A stretch of DNA of 40,235 nucleotides from Stomatobaculum sp. (GTDB lineage: Bacteria; Bacillota_A; Clostridia; Lachnospirales; Lachnospiraceae): the NCBI GenBank assembly GCA_017449925.1, contig JAFSYO010000039.1, positions 1 through 40,235 of the forward strand. Reading direction: 5' to 3'. The notes under the pieces were generated by a model. The model saw only the letters and a list, made by a program, of their open reading frames with translations. It did no database searches and was not told where the DNA came from. Within the stretch, counting starts at the first letter, position 1. Every line of letters starts with the position of its first letter. Below, piece by piece: positions 1 through 7,781 of this stretch. A program made the position numbers and the translations under genes.

Positions 1-105
1 AGTTCACAAATGATTTCCGGGGACTGGTGGGAGAAGGAAAGACGATGGCAGACTGCTGATGTAACAGTTTGGCGAAGGGGATATCGCATAAGGAAAGGAA
101 ATTCT

Positions 106-972
106 ATGCATGAGACAATTCATACGGTTGTATTTAAGCTTGGCGAGGGCGGTGGAAATCCCTGCCCCGTGACACTGAATGCAGATGATCTGACACCTGA
201 AGAGATGCAGAAAATGACAGCCGGCTTCGGGGAGGAATCGGCGTTCCTTCTGCAGCCATCCGGTCCCGGCTTCGATATCCGGCCGAGATACTTCGTTCCT
301 TTGCATGAGATGGAGATGTGTGTCCATGCCACCATCGGGAGCGCCACTGTTCTGGTGGAGAAGAATATTTTTCAAAAGTCTCCGATCATCTTTGAGACGA
401 TGTTTGGTCCGGTGGAAGTAACATGGGAGAGGAAAGACGGACGCATCAATGTCGGCGTAACACAGTTTCCTCCGAGATTCAAAGAAAAGAATCCGGCTCC
501 GGAGGAAACAGCAGCTGCCCTTCGGATATCCACGGCGGATCTGAAAGCATTTCCCATTGTTTCAGCAGCGACATCCCGTTTCAAATTGATGGTCCCGCTG
601 GTGTCAAAGGATGTCCTATACCACCTGGAACCGGATTTTGAGCAGCTTTGGAACCTTTGCGATCATTATGACACCACGGGCTTTTATCCTTTTGCTATAG
701 AGGAGGAAAAAGACGGACCAGTCATCTATGCACGGCAGTTTCCGAAACGTGCAGGCTATCCTGAGGACCCTGCGACGGGCGTTGCGGCTTCCGCGCTGTC
801 AGCTTATCTGGTGCAGTACCATGTGATGCCGGTACGGGAGGGATGGAACTGCTTTACGATCCGGCAGGGAGAGGCTATGGGCAGACCAAGCGTGATCGGT
901 GCTGACTGCCTTGTTGAAGAGGGGAAGATCATAAAGACTCGGGTCTGCGGCAATGCGGAAATCGTGGGATAG
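106..972 (+). CDS. PhzF family isomerase/epimerase-like protein
   Basis: This is a 288-residue protein of the PhzF/diaminopimelate-epimerase fold superfamily. The N-terminal half carries GGGNPCPV near residue 15 and GFGEESAFL near residue 40, the place where PhzF proteins have the catalytic Glu. The C-terminal half carries DPATGVAASAL, the second-domain phosphate/anion loop. Length fits the family (about 260-300). I start it at ATG 106, seven bases after a purine-rich AGGAAAGG ribosome site, although the frame is open further upstream and begins with non-homologous sequence. The substrate cannot be read from the sequence; most PhzF homologues outside phenazine clusters are uncharacterised and no phenazine genes are nearby. 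The next gene follows after 50 bases, so it may be co-transcribed with the SAH-recycling pair. Confidence 0.85.
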   Translation: MHETIHTVVFKLGEGGGNPCPVTLNADDLTPEEMQKMTAGFGEESAFLLQPSGPGFDIRPRYFVPLHEMEMCVHATIGSATVLVEKNIFQKSPIIFETMFGPVEVTWERKDGRINVGVTQFPPRFKEKNPAPEETAAALRISTADLKAFPIVSAATSRFKLMVPLVSKDVLYHLEPDFEQLWNLCDHYDTTGFYPFAIEEEKDGPVIYARQFPKRAGYPEDPATGVAASALSAYLVQYHVMPVREGWNCFTIRQGEAMGRPSVIGADCLVEEGKIIKTRVCGNAEIVG

Positions 973-1022
973 ATTTCCTTCTGGTAATACTATAAAGAAA
1001 GAGAATTAACCAGGAAAATAAG

Positions 1023-2318
1023 ATGAATTATAAGATTATCAACGGAACACTTTTGCTGGATGACGGCGCGTCGGTCACGCTGAAAAAGGGAGAGGAGATC
1101 TATGTCCGGGACGGAAAGATCTCCTTTATGCCGGGTTCTCCGCTTCAGGAGAACGGGGAGGAGCCCTGGGAGGTGGTCGATGCCCAGAACAGACTGGTGA
1201 TGCCGGGCCTCATCAACATGCACACCCACGTCTATATGACGTTCATGCGGAGCTATGCGGACGATGTGCCCTTCATGGACTGGCTCTTTAAGGGCGTGAT
1301 GCCGGTGGAGGACCGGATGGATGCGGAAACGGCCTACTGGTCGAATCTTCTGGGCTTTGCAGAGATGATCCGGACGGGGACCACCTGCTTTTACGACATG
1401 CATATGTTCTGCGGACAGTCGCCCCGGGCGGCAGCGGAAGCAGGGATGAGGGGCGTGATCGGGCGCTCCGTTGTGGGTGAAGATCTGTACAGAGACGGCT
1501 TCAGCCGTTTCCAGCAGATGATGAGCGAAAAGGAAGAGTATGAGGGCGGTCTTCTGCGTTTTGCCTTCACACCCCACGCGATCTACACCTGTTCCCAGAA
1601 GCTGCTGGGGCAGGTAATAGAAAAGGCCGGAGAACTCTCCCTGCTCAAGCAGATCCATCTTTCCGAGAGCGTGACAGAGGTGGAGGACTGCCTGAAAAAG
1701 TACGGGGTGACGCCGGTCCGCCTGCTGCATGACATCGGCTTCCTGGATGAAAAGACGTCCCTTGCCCACTGCGTGCAGATGCGGGAAGGCGATATTGAGC
1801 TGATTCGGGAGAGCGGCGCCGCGGTCGTGACGAACCCTGCGAGCAACGCGAAGCTGGGCAACGGATTCGCGCCGGTCGGCGATTTTTTGCGGGCGGGCGT
1901 CAATGTGTGCATCGGAACCGACGGGACAGCAAGCAACAACACGCTGAACATGTTCCGCGAAATGGGACTTCTGTCACTGATCCATAAGGGGGTGGAGAGG
2001 GATCCCTCCGCGCTTCCCGCGGTGGCTGTCCTGCGTGCTGCCACCACGAACGCCGCGAAGGCGCTGCAGATGGAAGGGCGCCTTGGCGTCCTGAAGGAAG
2101 GCGCGGAAGCCGACCTGATCTTCCTTGACCTTGACGAAATATCTCTGTTCCCCGATAATAACCTCGTCTCCTCCCTCTGCTACTGTGCGAACGGCTCTGA
2201 GGTGGCCTCCGTCATGATCGGCGGAAAGTTCGTCATGAGGGAGCGGGAGATGCTGACCATCGATATGGAGAAAGTCCGCTTCCACATCCGGAAGGCGGCG
2301 GAGAAATATCTGAGGTGA
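1023..2318 (+). CDS. mtaD: S-adenosylhomocysteine / 5'-methylthioadenosine deaminase
   Basis: This 431-residue cytoplasmic amidohydrolase belongs to the TRZ/ATZ/MtaD branch, zinc enzymes that deaminate adenosyl thioethers (SAH to S-inosylhomocysteine, or MTA to methylthioinosine). Metal ligands are visible as HTH at residues 67-69, TPHAIYT near 190, HLSES near 215 and the family signature GTDGTASNN near 299. An N-terminal and C-terminal beta-sandwich flank the barrel as usual, and the length is typical. ATG 1023 follows AGGAAAATAAG. The next gene, 41 bases downstream, is an SAH hydrolase homologue, which favours SAH as the physiological substrate and suggests the two enzymes work in series. 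The choice between SAH, MTA and adenosine as the preferred substrate is inference. Confidence 0.85.
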   Translation: MNYKIINGTLLLDDGASVTLKKGEEIYVRDGKISFMPGSPLQENGEEPWEVVDAQNRLVMPGLINMHTHVYMTFMRSYADDVPFMDWLFKGVMPVEDRMDAETAYWSNLLGFAEMIRTGTTCFYDMHMFCGQSPRAAAEAGMRGVIGRSVVGEDLYRDGFSRFQQMMSEKEEYEGGLLRFAFTPHAIYTCSQKLLGQVIEKAGELSLLKQIHLSESVTEVEDCLKKYGVTPVRLLHDIGFLDEKTSLAHCVQMREGDIELIRESGAAVVTNPASNAKLGNGFAPVGDFLRAGVNVCIGTDGTASNNTLNMFREMGLLSLIHKGVERDPSALPAVAVLRAATTNAAKALQMEGRLGVLKEGAEADLIFLDLDEISLFPDNNLVSSLCYCANGSEVASVMIGGKFVMREREMLTIDMEKVRFHIRKAAEKYLR

Positions 2319-2359
2319 AGGACCGCTAAAAAAGCAACCGGACAACAGAAAGGAACGAA

Positions 2360-3601
2360 ATGAGTATTATACGTGACGAATCCCTTGCGCCTTCGGGCGT
2401 TAAAAAAATAGAGTGGGTGCGCTCTTACATGCCGGCGCTGTCCGGGATCGAGAAGAGATTTGAAGAAGAACAGCCCTTCAAGGGGCTGCGGATCGCCGTG
2501 TCCGTCCATCTGGAAGCAAAGACCGCGAATCTGGGCCTCGTCCTGAAAAAGGGAGGGGCAGAAGTCTTCCTGACGGGCTGCAACCCGCTTTCCACCCAGG
2601 ACGACGTGGCGGCGGCCATCGCTGGGATGGGAGTGGAGACCTTTGGAAAATACGGCGTCACTCCGGAGGAATATGAGGATCTGCTGGCGGAGACGCTGGC
2701 CTGCCGTCCCCACCTGATCGTAGACGACGGGGGCGATCTGATCAACCTCCTCGGCGGGCGCTGCAGGGAATACGCGGGTTCGCTGATCGGCGGCTGCGAG
2801 GAGACGACCACCGGGATCCTGCGCCTGAAGGCCAGGGAGAGGGAAGGGATCCTTCCCTGCCCCATGATGGCTGTCAACGACGCGAAAGCAAAGCACTATT
2901 ACGACAATAAGTACGGGACCGGACAGTCCGTCTGGACAGCGATCATGGACACGACTAACCTGATCGTGGCCGGGAAGACCGTCGTCGTGGCGGGATACGG
3001 CTGGTGCGGCAAGGGCGTGGCCATGCGCGCAAAGGGAATGGGCGCCAACGTCGTCGTCACCGAGATCGACCCCTTCAAGGCTCTGGACGCGACGATGGAC
3101 GGATTCCGGATCATGAAGATGGACGAGGCCGCAAAGATCGGTGATATTTTCGTCACTGTCACCGGCTGCAAGGACGTCATTGTACAGAGGCATTTCGAGT
3201 CCATGAAGGACAACGTGATCCTCTGCAACGCCGGGCACTTCGACTGCGAGGTGGACGTGGCCACGCTCAGAAAAATGGCAGTTTCCAGTGCTGTCCGGAG
3301 GGAGAACATCATCGGTTACAGGATGCCTGACGGACGGACGCTGAACGTCCTGGGAGAAGGGCGGCTCGTGAATCTGGCCTGCGGCATCGGACATCCTGCT
3401 GAGATCATGGATATGTCCTTCTCTGTCCAGGCCCTGAGTCTTCTCTGGCTTGTGGAGCACAAGGATGAGCTGGTCAAAAAGGTCTACAATGTCCCGGACT
3501 CCATCGACGACGAGATCGGCCGCTACAAGCTTGCTGCCATGAACCTGTCAATTGATACTCTCACGCCGGAGCAGGAAGCATATCTTGCAGGATGGGGCTG
3601 A
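2360..3601 (+). CDS. ahcY: S-adenosylhomocysteine (or S-inosylhomocysteine) hydrolase
   Basis: This 413-residue protein is an NAD-dependent adenosylhomocysteinase that splits the thioether to homocysteine and a nucleoside. It shows HLEAKTANLG near residue 50, NPLSTQDDVAAAI near 78, the substrate-binding NDAKAKHYYDN near 173, and the NAD-binding Rossmann loop GYGWCGKG near 212. CNAGHFDCEVD follows near 290. The HLEAKTA form, the lack of the roughly 40-residue insert found in many bacterial and eukaryotic enzymes, and the ending YLAGWG resemble archaeal and thermophile short forms. Such an archaeal form has been shown to prefer S-inosylhomocysteine when partnered with SAH deaminase. Here the deaminase gene lies directly upstream. 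ATG 2360 has AAAGGAACGAA before it, and a strong terminator closes the operon. Confidence 0.9.
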   Translation: MSIIRDESLAPSGVKKIEWVRSYMPALSGIEKRFEEEQPFKGLRIAVSVHLEAKTANLGLVLKKGGAEVFLTGCNPLSTQDDVAAAIAGMGVETFGKYGVTPEEYEDLLAETLACRPHLIVDDGGDLINLLGGRCREYAGSLIGGCEETTTGILRLKAREREGILPCPMMAVNDAKAKHYYDNKYGTGQSVWTAIMDTTNLIVAGKTVVVAGYGWCGKGVAMRAKGMGANVVVTEIDPFKALDATMDGFRIMKMDEAAKIGDIFVTVTGCKDVIVQRHFESMKDNVILCNAGHFDCEVDVATLRKMAVSSAVRRENIIGYRMPDGRTLNVLGEGRLVNLACGIGHPAEIMDMSFSVQALSLLWLVEHKDELVKKVYNVPDSIDDEIGRYKLAAMNLSIDTLTPEQEAYLAGWG

Positions 3602-3611
3602 CTTGAAAAGA

Positions 3612-3648
3612 CCCTTCTGTCATTGTGACAGAGGGGCTTTTTCTTTTA
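3612..3648 (+). terminator. Rho-independent terminator after ahcY
   Basis: An 11-bp stem (CCCTTCTGTCA paired with TGACAGAGGGG, one G-T pair) with a 3-base TTG loop is followed by CTTTTTCTTTT. It begins eleven bases past the ahcY stop. Confidence 0.9.
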
Positions 3649-3700
3649 CAGCATCAACAGCTGCAGCAGCTGCCAATGACAACAGCAGGGATTGACATGA

Positions 3701-3715
3701 ATTGTCATTGACAAT
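3701..3715. promoter_or_regulatory. Perfect 15-bp palindrome, possible operator
   Basis: ATTGTCA-T-TGACAAT is a perfect inverted repeat around one central base. A further TGACA lies at 3693-3697 and another TGACA at about 3677-3681, so TGACA/TGTCA half-sites cluster here. It sits about 35 bases upstream of a candidate extended -10 for the 3843-10956 operon, the position expected of an activator or repressor site. No U-tract follows, so it is not a terminator. The bound protein is unknown. Confidence 0.4.
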
Positions 3716-3748
3716 CACTGTCCTCAAAACAACAGGAAAAAACATGTG

Positions 3749-3757
3749 TGATATACT
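3749..3757 (+). promoter_or_regulatory. Candidate extended -10 promoter for the 3843 operon
   Basis: TGATATACT matches an extended -10 (TGn-TATACT). No convincing -35 lies 16-18 bases upstream, which would fit an extended -10 or activator-dependent promoter. The stretch TGATATACTGA recurs at 11079-11089 before the next transcription unit. A triple GTACTG repeat lies downstream at about 3792-3815 within the presumed leader. Confidence 0.4.
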
Positions 3758-3842
3758 GACCTTGCATAGTATTTTGGTGCACATTACATCTGGTACTGAA
3801 TCGTACTGGTACTGGTCATATTAAACGGAGAGAAGATGCGAT

Positions 3843-4307
3843 ATGAAACATTATAAGAATCTGATGAGCGCTTTGGGAGACGCGATGCCGATGTGTCTGG
3901 CATGGAAGCTGGCCGGAACTGAGGACAATTATTTTAATGCAAGAGATATGTTCGCATTTGCATTGGAAGACGATAAAAAGGAAGGAAGCCTGAAAGAGGG
4001 GCAGTTCTATGTGGTATCTGCAGAAGGAGCTGTCGGAATAGCTTCGGGATATGAATATTTAGTGAGATGGCTGTACATACCGCTGGAAGGCTATGTTTAT
4101 GAGCAGGAAGTGGCACGCCTTAAGAGCGAGCTTGAACATGATGCGCAGCCGGAGCCTGTGCCCCAGGCAATGCCGCAGCCCCAGGCGGGGATACAGACTG
4201 AGAGCATGCAGCAGACAGGATCGCCGCGGTTCTGCAGGAACTGCGGGGCTCAGATCAATCCGAATGCGAAGTTCTGTCCGAAGTGCGGGACACTCATAAC
4301 AAGATGA
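3843..4307 (+). CDS. Zinc-ribbon domain protein of unknown function
   Basis: This 154-residue protein has an N-terminal domain of about 95 residues that I do not recognise, a Pro/Gln-rich linker (residues about 100-128), and a C-terminal zinc ribbon with the two knuckles CRNCG and CPKCG separated by the usual AQINPNAKF-type spacer. No signal peptide or membrane segment is visible. Zinc ribbons of this type are common at the ends of Clostridia membrane-stress and unknown-function proteins and give no specific role. It is the first gene of the operon that ends with the iron-type ABC transporter and lies 48 bases before the next gene. A GGAGAG ribosome site precedes ATG 3843 with a slightly long spacer. 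Confidence 0.75.
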   Translation: MKHYKNLMSALGDAMPMCLAWKLAGTEDNYFNARDMFAFALEDDKKEGSLKEGQFYVVSAEGAVGIASGYEYLVRWLYIPLEGYVYEQEVARLKSELEHDAQPEPVPQAMPQPQAGIQTESMQQTGSPRFCRNCGAQINPNAKFCPKCGTLITR

Positions 4308-4355
4308 TCACAAAGGGTCTTTTTCGTAATTATGTTTGAGCCGGAGGAGATATAA

Positions 4356-6038
4356 ATGCATCAGAACGGACAAAATAAGATTAATGATGCCAGGTATCTG
4401 GAACCTACGTTTCAGCAATATTGTTCTGATCCCCAGGCACCCAGATCGTATCAGGCGCTGATCGCAGCAGGAATTAAGGCAAGGGTCGCGGGGTTTTTCA
4501 AGAACCTGCCGAAGCTCCTGCCGATGTTAGTGCCTGTCACGATACTGACCACCGTTTTTAATGTTTATTTCTGGTCTGTAATTAATGATACGATGTGGGC
4601 AGGAAGAGGCCCATGGGGAAAGATCTCTTTTATCCCTTATCTGATCGGAGGCGCAGTATATTCGGGGTCGGGATATAAAGGCGTTACACCCTTTGAGGCT
4701 GCCGGAATAACACCGACAGGAAAAGTCGTTGCCCCGCTGACTTTCGGACTCAGCCTTCTGTTTTCAAGGATGGTGATGAGGAAAAAACAGTGCGGACCGA
4801 CAGCCGTATCCGAAGATTTTGCAAGTGTCAGGAATGTGAGGGATCATTATGAAAGAGCGCTGGGCGTTGCCAGTAAAGCTCCCGGCAGCGGCTATATAGA
4901 TCTTTCCAGTCTCCGTGACAATGTATATATGCGCACAGGACTGTGCTGCGCTGTTATTTTCGGGTTCTTTGTAAGAAATCCCTTTGCGGTGCCGGTGTTT
5001 GCGATCCTGTTCTATTTTTCCTTCGGACAGGGCGGTCAGAGCGATCTTGGCCAGATGTTATTCCGCGTGCGCTCAGCGGACGGCAAGCTGTATAACGGAA
5101 AGAAGCAGGCCATTCCAAGGTACTCGGAAGGCATGCTCATAATGTATTATATGGCGATCGGCCTGTTCATGTATTCGGCAGTTAATGTCGTGCTCTGGTT
5201 CCTGTTCAATTATAATTATTATTTTCGTTTCCTTGTAAGCGCCGGTCTTGTCGCCGCGATCTTTGTTCTGGGAGGCGGAGGAAAAAAACAGGCTGCAGGA
5301 ATGATGTCCTCCATTATATTGGTGGCCGTGGGATCATTGCTGTTTAATTGCCTTACCGTTTTTGCGGATGATAACGGCTGGTCCGAATCGGGCAGGAATA
5401 TACCAGGACTTTTACATAATAACGGATTTCCCAAGTCCCTGTGGAGTTCTTTCATACCGGTGTTATTCTGGGATCTGGGTATCCTTTTGGGATGGCCGCT
5501 GCCTGAACTGGTGCCGCCAGTTATTACAGACATACTGGACATACCCCGGCAGCCCGAACCCACCGAGAATCCCTATGATTTTCCGGGCAGGCCGAAGTCG
5601 TGGGTCCTTAACAAAGATGGCGATATCGGTTTCATGGACCCGATCACAAACACATGGAAGACTTACGGGCTTGTGGGATATGATGAAAACGGAGACCCGA
5701 GATATATAGGGCAGAAGGGAGATTATTACGACCTTGATGAAATTCTCATAAGCTATGACAATGCGGTTAGAAATACCCAGTATTACAGGGACATCAACAG
5801 ACGTTATGAGGAAGGGATCAAAAAGCAGCGGGAAGATAGCCAGAAGCTTTCGCAGGACGGCATGCAGTACCTTGAGGATAAATGGAGAAGTGAAGCTGAA
5901 CTGGCGAAACAGGAAAAGGACCCCGAAAAGCTTTTCAAGATGTTGCAGAAATGCGGTGGAGAGCTTGATAATAAGGAATCCATCAAGGCAGCGATGGAAA
6001 AGGCCATACGCAATGCCCAGAAGGATGCGGAACATTAG
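4356..6038 (+). CDS. Multi-pass membrane protein with charged C-terminal tail, unknown function
   Basis: This 560-residue protein has about seven predicted membrane segments, at residues around 53-75, 125-142, 193-225, 260-285, 288-305, 312-335 and 368-385. A cytoplasmic or extracellular C-terminal region of about 170 residues follows. That tail first has a Pro-rich stretch, then a segment rich in Asp/Gly/Trp (KDGDIGFMDPITNTWKTYG), and from about residue 465 a long charged helix likely to form a coiled coil. I recognise no named family. GGAGGAGAT precedes ATG 4356. The next gene starts 20 bases after its stop. Placement ahead of an ABC importer suggests a membrane complex or regulator related to it, but that is inference. 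Confidence 0.7.
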   Translation: MHQNGQNKINDARYLEPTFQQYCSDPQAPRSYQALIAAGIKARVAGFFKNLPKLLPMLVPVTILTTVFNVYFWSVINDTMWAGRGPWGKISFIPYLIGGAVYSGSGYKGVTPFEAAGITPTGKVVAPLTFGLSLLFSRMVMRKKQCGPTAVSEDFASVRNVRDHYERALGVASKAPGSGYIDLSSLRDNVYMRTGLCCAVIFGFFVRNPFAVPVFAILFYFSFGQGGQSDLGQMLFRVRSADGKLYNGKKQAIPRYSEGMLIMYYMAIGLFMYSAVNVVLWFLFNYNYYFRFLVSAGLVAAIFVLGGGGKKQAAGMMSSIILVAVGSLLFNCLTVFADDNGWSESGRNIPGLLHNNGFPKSLWSSFIPVLFWDLGILLGWPLPELVPPVITDILDIPRQPEPTENPYDFPGRPKSWVLNKDGDIGFMDPITNTWKTYGLVGYDENGDPRYIGQKGDYYDLDEILISYDNAVRNTQYYRDINRRYEEGIKKQREDSQKLSQDGMQYLEDKWRSEAELAKQEKDPEKLFKMLQKCGGELDNKESIKAAMEKAIRNAQKDAEH

Positions 6039-6058
6039 TAAGAAAGCAGAGGGTACGT

Positions 6059-6709
6059 ATGGAAGGATATAAATCATTTAAGGAAGCCGTCGAGAGTGTG
6101 AGCTCCGCGGCGGATTCCTGGCAGGATCTCTCAACAGGAGTGAGGTTTGGCATTGACGAACTGCGTCAGATTGGAGATAAATATGATGAAGTGGCCCGTG
6201 AAGCGGGCGAACCTGACGGATGTAACTATTTCTTTACCGTTGAAGAGTCCGGCGAGATCGGTCTTGCCAATATCCGCACCAGGGAAGTTGAGTTCCTGTT
6301 CGTGCCGGAAGGGAGCAAATACCAGGAGCTGATCGCGGCGCAGGATAAATGGATCGAAGAGCTGCGGGAAGCGATGCTGCCTGTACTGGAGCAGATGGTA
6401 CTGGATAAGATCGATGAACTGGGTGACGATCCGGAGAAATTCGTCGCTGTGTTTCAAAGAGATTCGGAAATGATAGCGGATGATCTCATCGGCCGCGCAG
6501 ATCATTTCGAAAAACCGGGGCTCAGGCGTCTCAACGAAGACGCCGTTAAGGACGAGGACGCGGCAAATGTATGGCGCATGCTGAAAACGCCAGGCCTTAT
6601 AGAGAAAACAGAGGCTTTTAGGAATGATCTCCGGAATCATCCGGAACCCCTGATCGAAACGGATTCCCGTACAGTATATGAACGTATGGATTACTGCCTC
6701 AAGAATTGA
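6059..6709 (+). CDS. Acidic soluble protein of unknown function
   Basis: This 216-residue, strongly acidic, probably cytoplasmic protein has no signal peptide, membrane segment or Cys cluster. It begins with an amphipathic helix (SFKEAVESVSSAADSW), has a short beta-rich central part (residues about 55-85, ending in FLFVPEGSKY), and is mainly helical afterwards. I do not recognise a family. It sits between the membrane protein at 4356 and the ABC transporter lipoprotein on the same strand with gaps of about 20 bases, so it is almost certainly co-transcribed with them. Confidence 0.65.
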   Translation: MEGYKSFKEAVESVSSAADSWQDLSTGVRFGIDELRQIGDKYDEVAREAGEPDGCNYFFTVEESGEIGLANIRTREVEFLFVPEGSKYQELIAAQDKWIEELREAMLPVLEQMVLDKIDELGDDPEKFVAVFQRDSEMIADDLIGRADHFEKPGLRRLNEDAVKDEDAANVWRMLKTPGLIEKTEAFRNDLRNHPEPLIETDSRTVYERMDYCLKN

Positions 6710-6734
6710 TTTTAATATGCAAAGGGATGACAAA

Positions 6735-7781
6735 TTGAAAAAGACTGGAATTTTGAGACTTGCTGCAGCTGCAGCGGTAGTTTTGCTCCTTGCAGGATGT
6801 GCCGGCAAAGCAGAGAGCAGCGGGGCAAAGGCCTCAAAGGGCCCGGGGGAAGTGAATATCTACACCGCTGTTGATCAGGTGCATTCTGAGAAGATATTTG
6901 AACAGTTCGAAAAGGATACCGGGATCAAGGTGAACCCTGTGTATGACCTGGAAGCGAACAAGACTACGGGTCTCACGAATAAGATACTTTCCGAGATGGA
7001 TCATCCGGTGTGCGACGTATTCTGGAACAATGAGTTCGCCCAGACGATAGCGCTTCAGAGACAGGGGTCGCTGGCCCCCTATATTTCGCCTGCCGCGTCT
7101 GACATTCCGGATGCTTACAAGGATAAGGACGGTTACTGGACGGCCTTCGGCGGAAGGGCGAGGACGTTGCTCGTAAACACAGATCTTGTAGAGGAGAAGG
7201 ATTATCCTGCATCGATATTTGATCTTACCAGCGGGAAATACGAGGCGGATCAGATAGCCATTGCGTATCCGATGTTCGGTACGACGCGGACCCAGGCGGC
7301 TGCCATTTATGCCGCGATCGGGGCGGAGAAGGGCAAAGAGTTTTTTAAAACGCTTAAGGACAGCGGTGTGCAGGTCGTCGACGGGAACTCAGTGACCAAG
7401 GACATGGCAGCAGCCGGCCAAGTGAAGATAGGGTATACAGACACCGACGATGCCAAAGAGGCACTCGAAGACGGTGCGCATGTCGTGATGTGCTTTACCG
7501 ATCAGGAAGATGGAGGCATAGGCGATCTGATCACTCCGAATACCGCGGCCCTGATCAAGGGTGCACCTCATGAAGAAAACGCGAAGGTTTTCATAGATTA
7601 CATCATCTCTTTGGACACTGAGAAAAAGCTGATCGACATGGGCTTTTTTGACCTGTCGATCAGGCCGGATGCCGACGCAGAGGGCTTAAAGATCAGGGGA
7701 ATGAATGTAAACCTCATTGAAGTATATGATATGCTGGAGACTGCAAGTAATGACATGCAGGAAATTTTCTCGGTACAGTAA
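6735..7781 (+). CDS. Fe(III)-type ABC transporter substrate-binding lipoprotein
   Basis: This 348-residue extracellular lipoprotein belongs to the type 2 periplasmic-binding-protein superfamily (FbpA/FutA/AfuA-like, also related to AminoS/thiamine binders). It opens with KK, a hydrophobic core and lipobox LLAGC, then GEVNIYTAVDQVHSEKIFEQF, the usual start of iron-type binding proteins. Later landmarks are VCDVFWNNE and YPMFGTTRTQAA. I prefer TTG 6735 as start because AAAGGGATG lies seven bases upstream and gives a clean lipoprotein signal; an in-frame ATG at 6717 has no ribosome site. It overlaps the permease gene by 32 bases. Ligand identity (ferric iron against another small oxyanion or chelate) is not settled by the sequence. 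Confidence 0.82.
   Translation: MKKTGILRLAAAAAVVLLLAGCAGKAESSGAKASKGPGEVNIYTAVDQVHSEKIFEQFEKDTGIKVNPVYDLEANKTTGLTNKILSEMDHPVCDVFWNNEFAQTIALQRQGSLAPYISPAASDIPDAYKDKDGYWTAFGGRARTLLVNTDLVEEKDYPASIFDLTSGKYEADQIAIAYPMFGTTRTQAAAIYAAIGAEKGKEFFKTLKDSGVQVVDGNSVTKDMAAAGQVKIGYTDTDDAKEALEDGAHVVMCFTDQEDGGIGDLITPNTAALIKGAPHEENAKVFIDYIISLDTEKKLIDMGFFDLSIRPDADAEGLKIRGMNVNLIEVYDMLETASNDMQEIFSVQ

Noticed and set aside
973..1022. SAH riboswitch before the mtaD-ahcY pair
   Set aside because: The gap is only 50 bases and holds no paired structure beyond chance.
2180..3460. 426-codon open frame on the minus strand
   Set aside because: It is the shadow of ahcY, which shows full NAD and substrate motifs.
6717..6734. 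ATG 6717 as the start of the substrate-binding lipoprotein
   Set aside because: No ribosome site precedes it; TTG 6735 has AAAGGG at the right distance and gives a clean lipoprotein signal.
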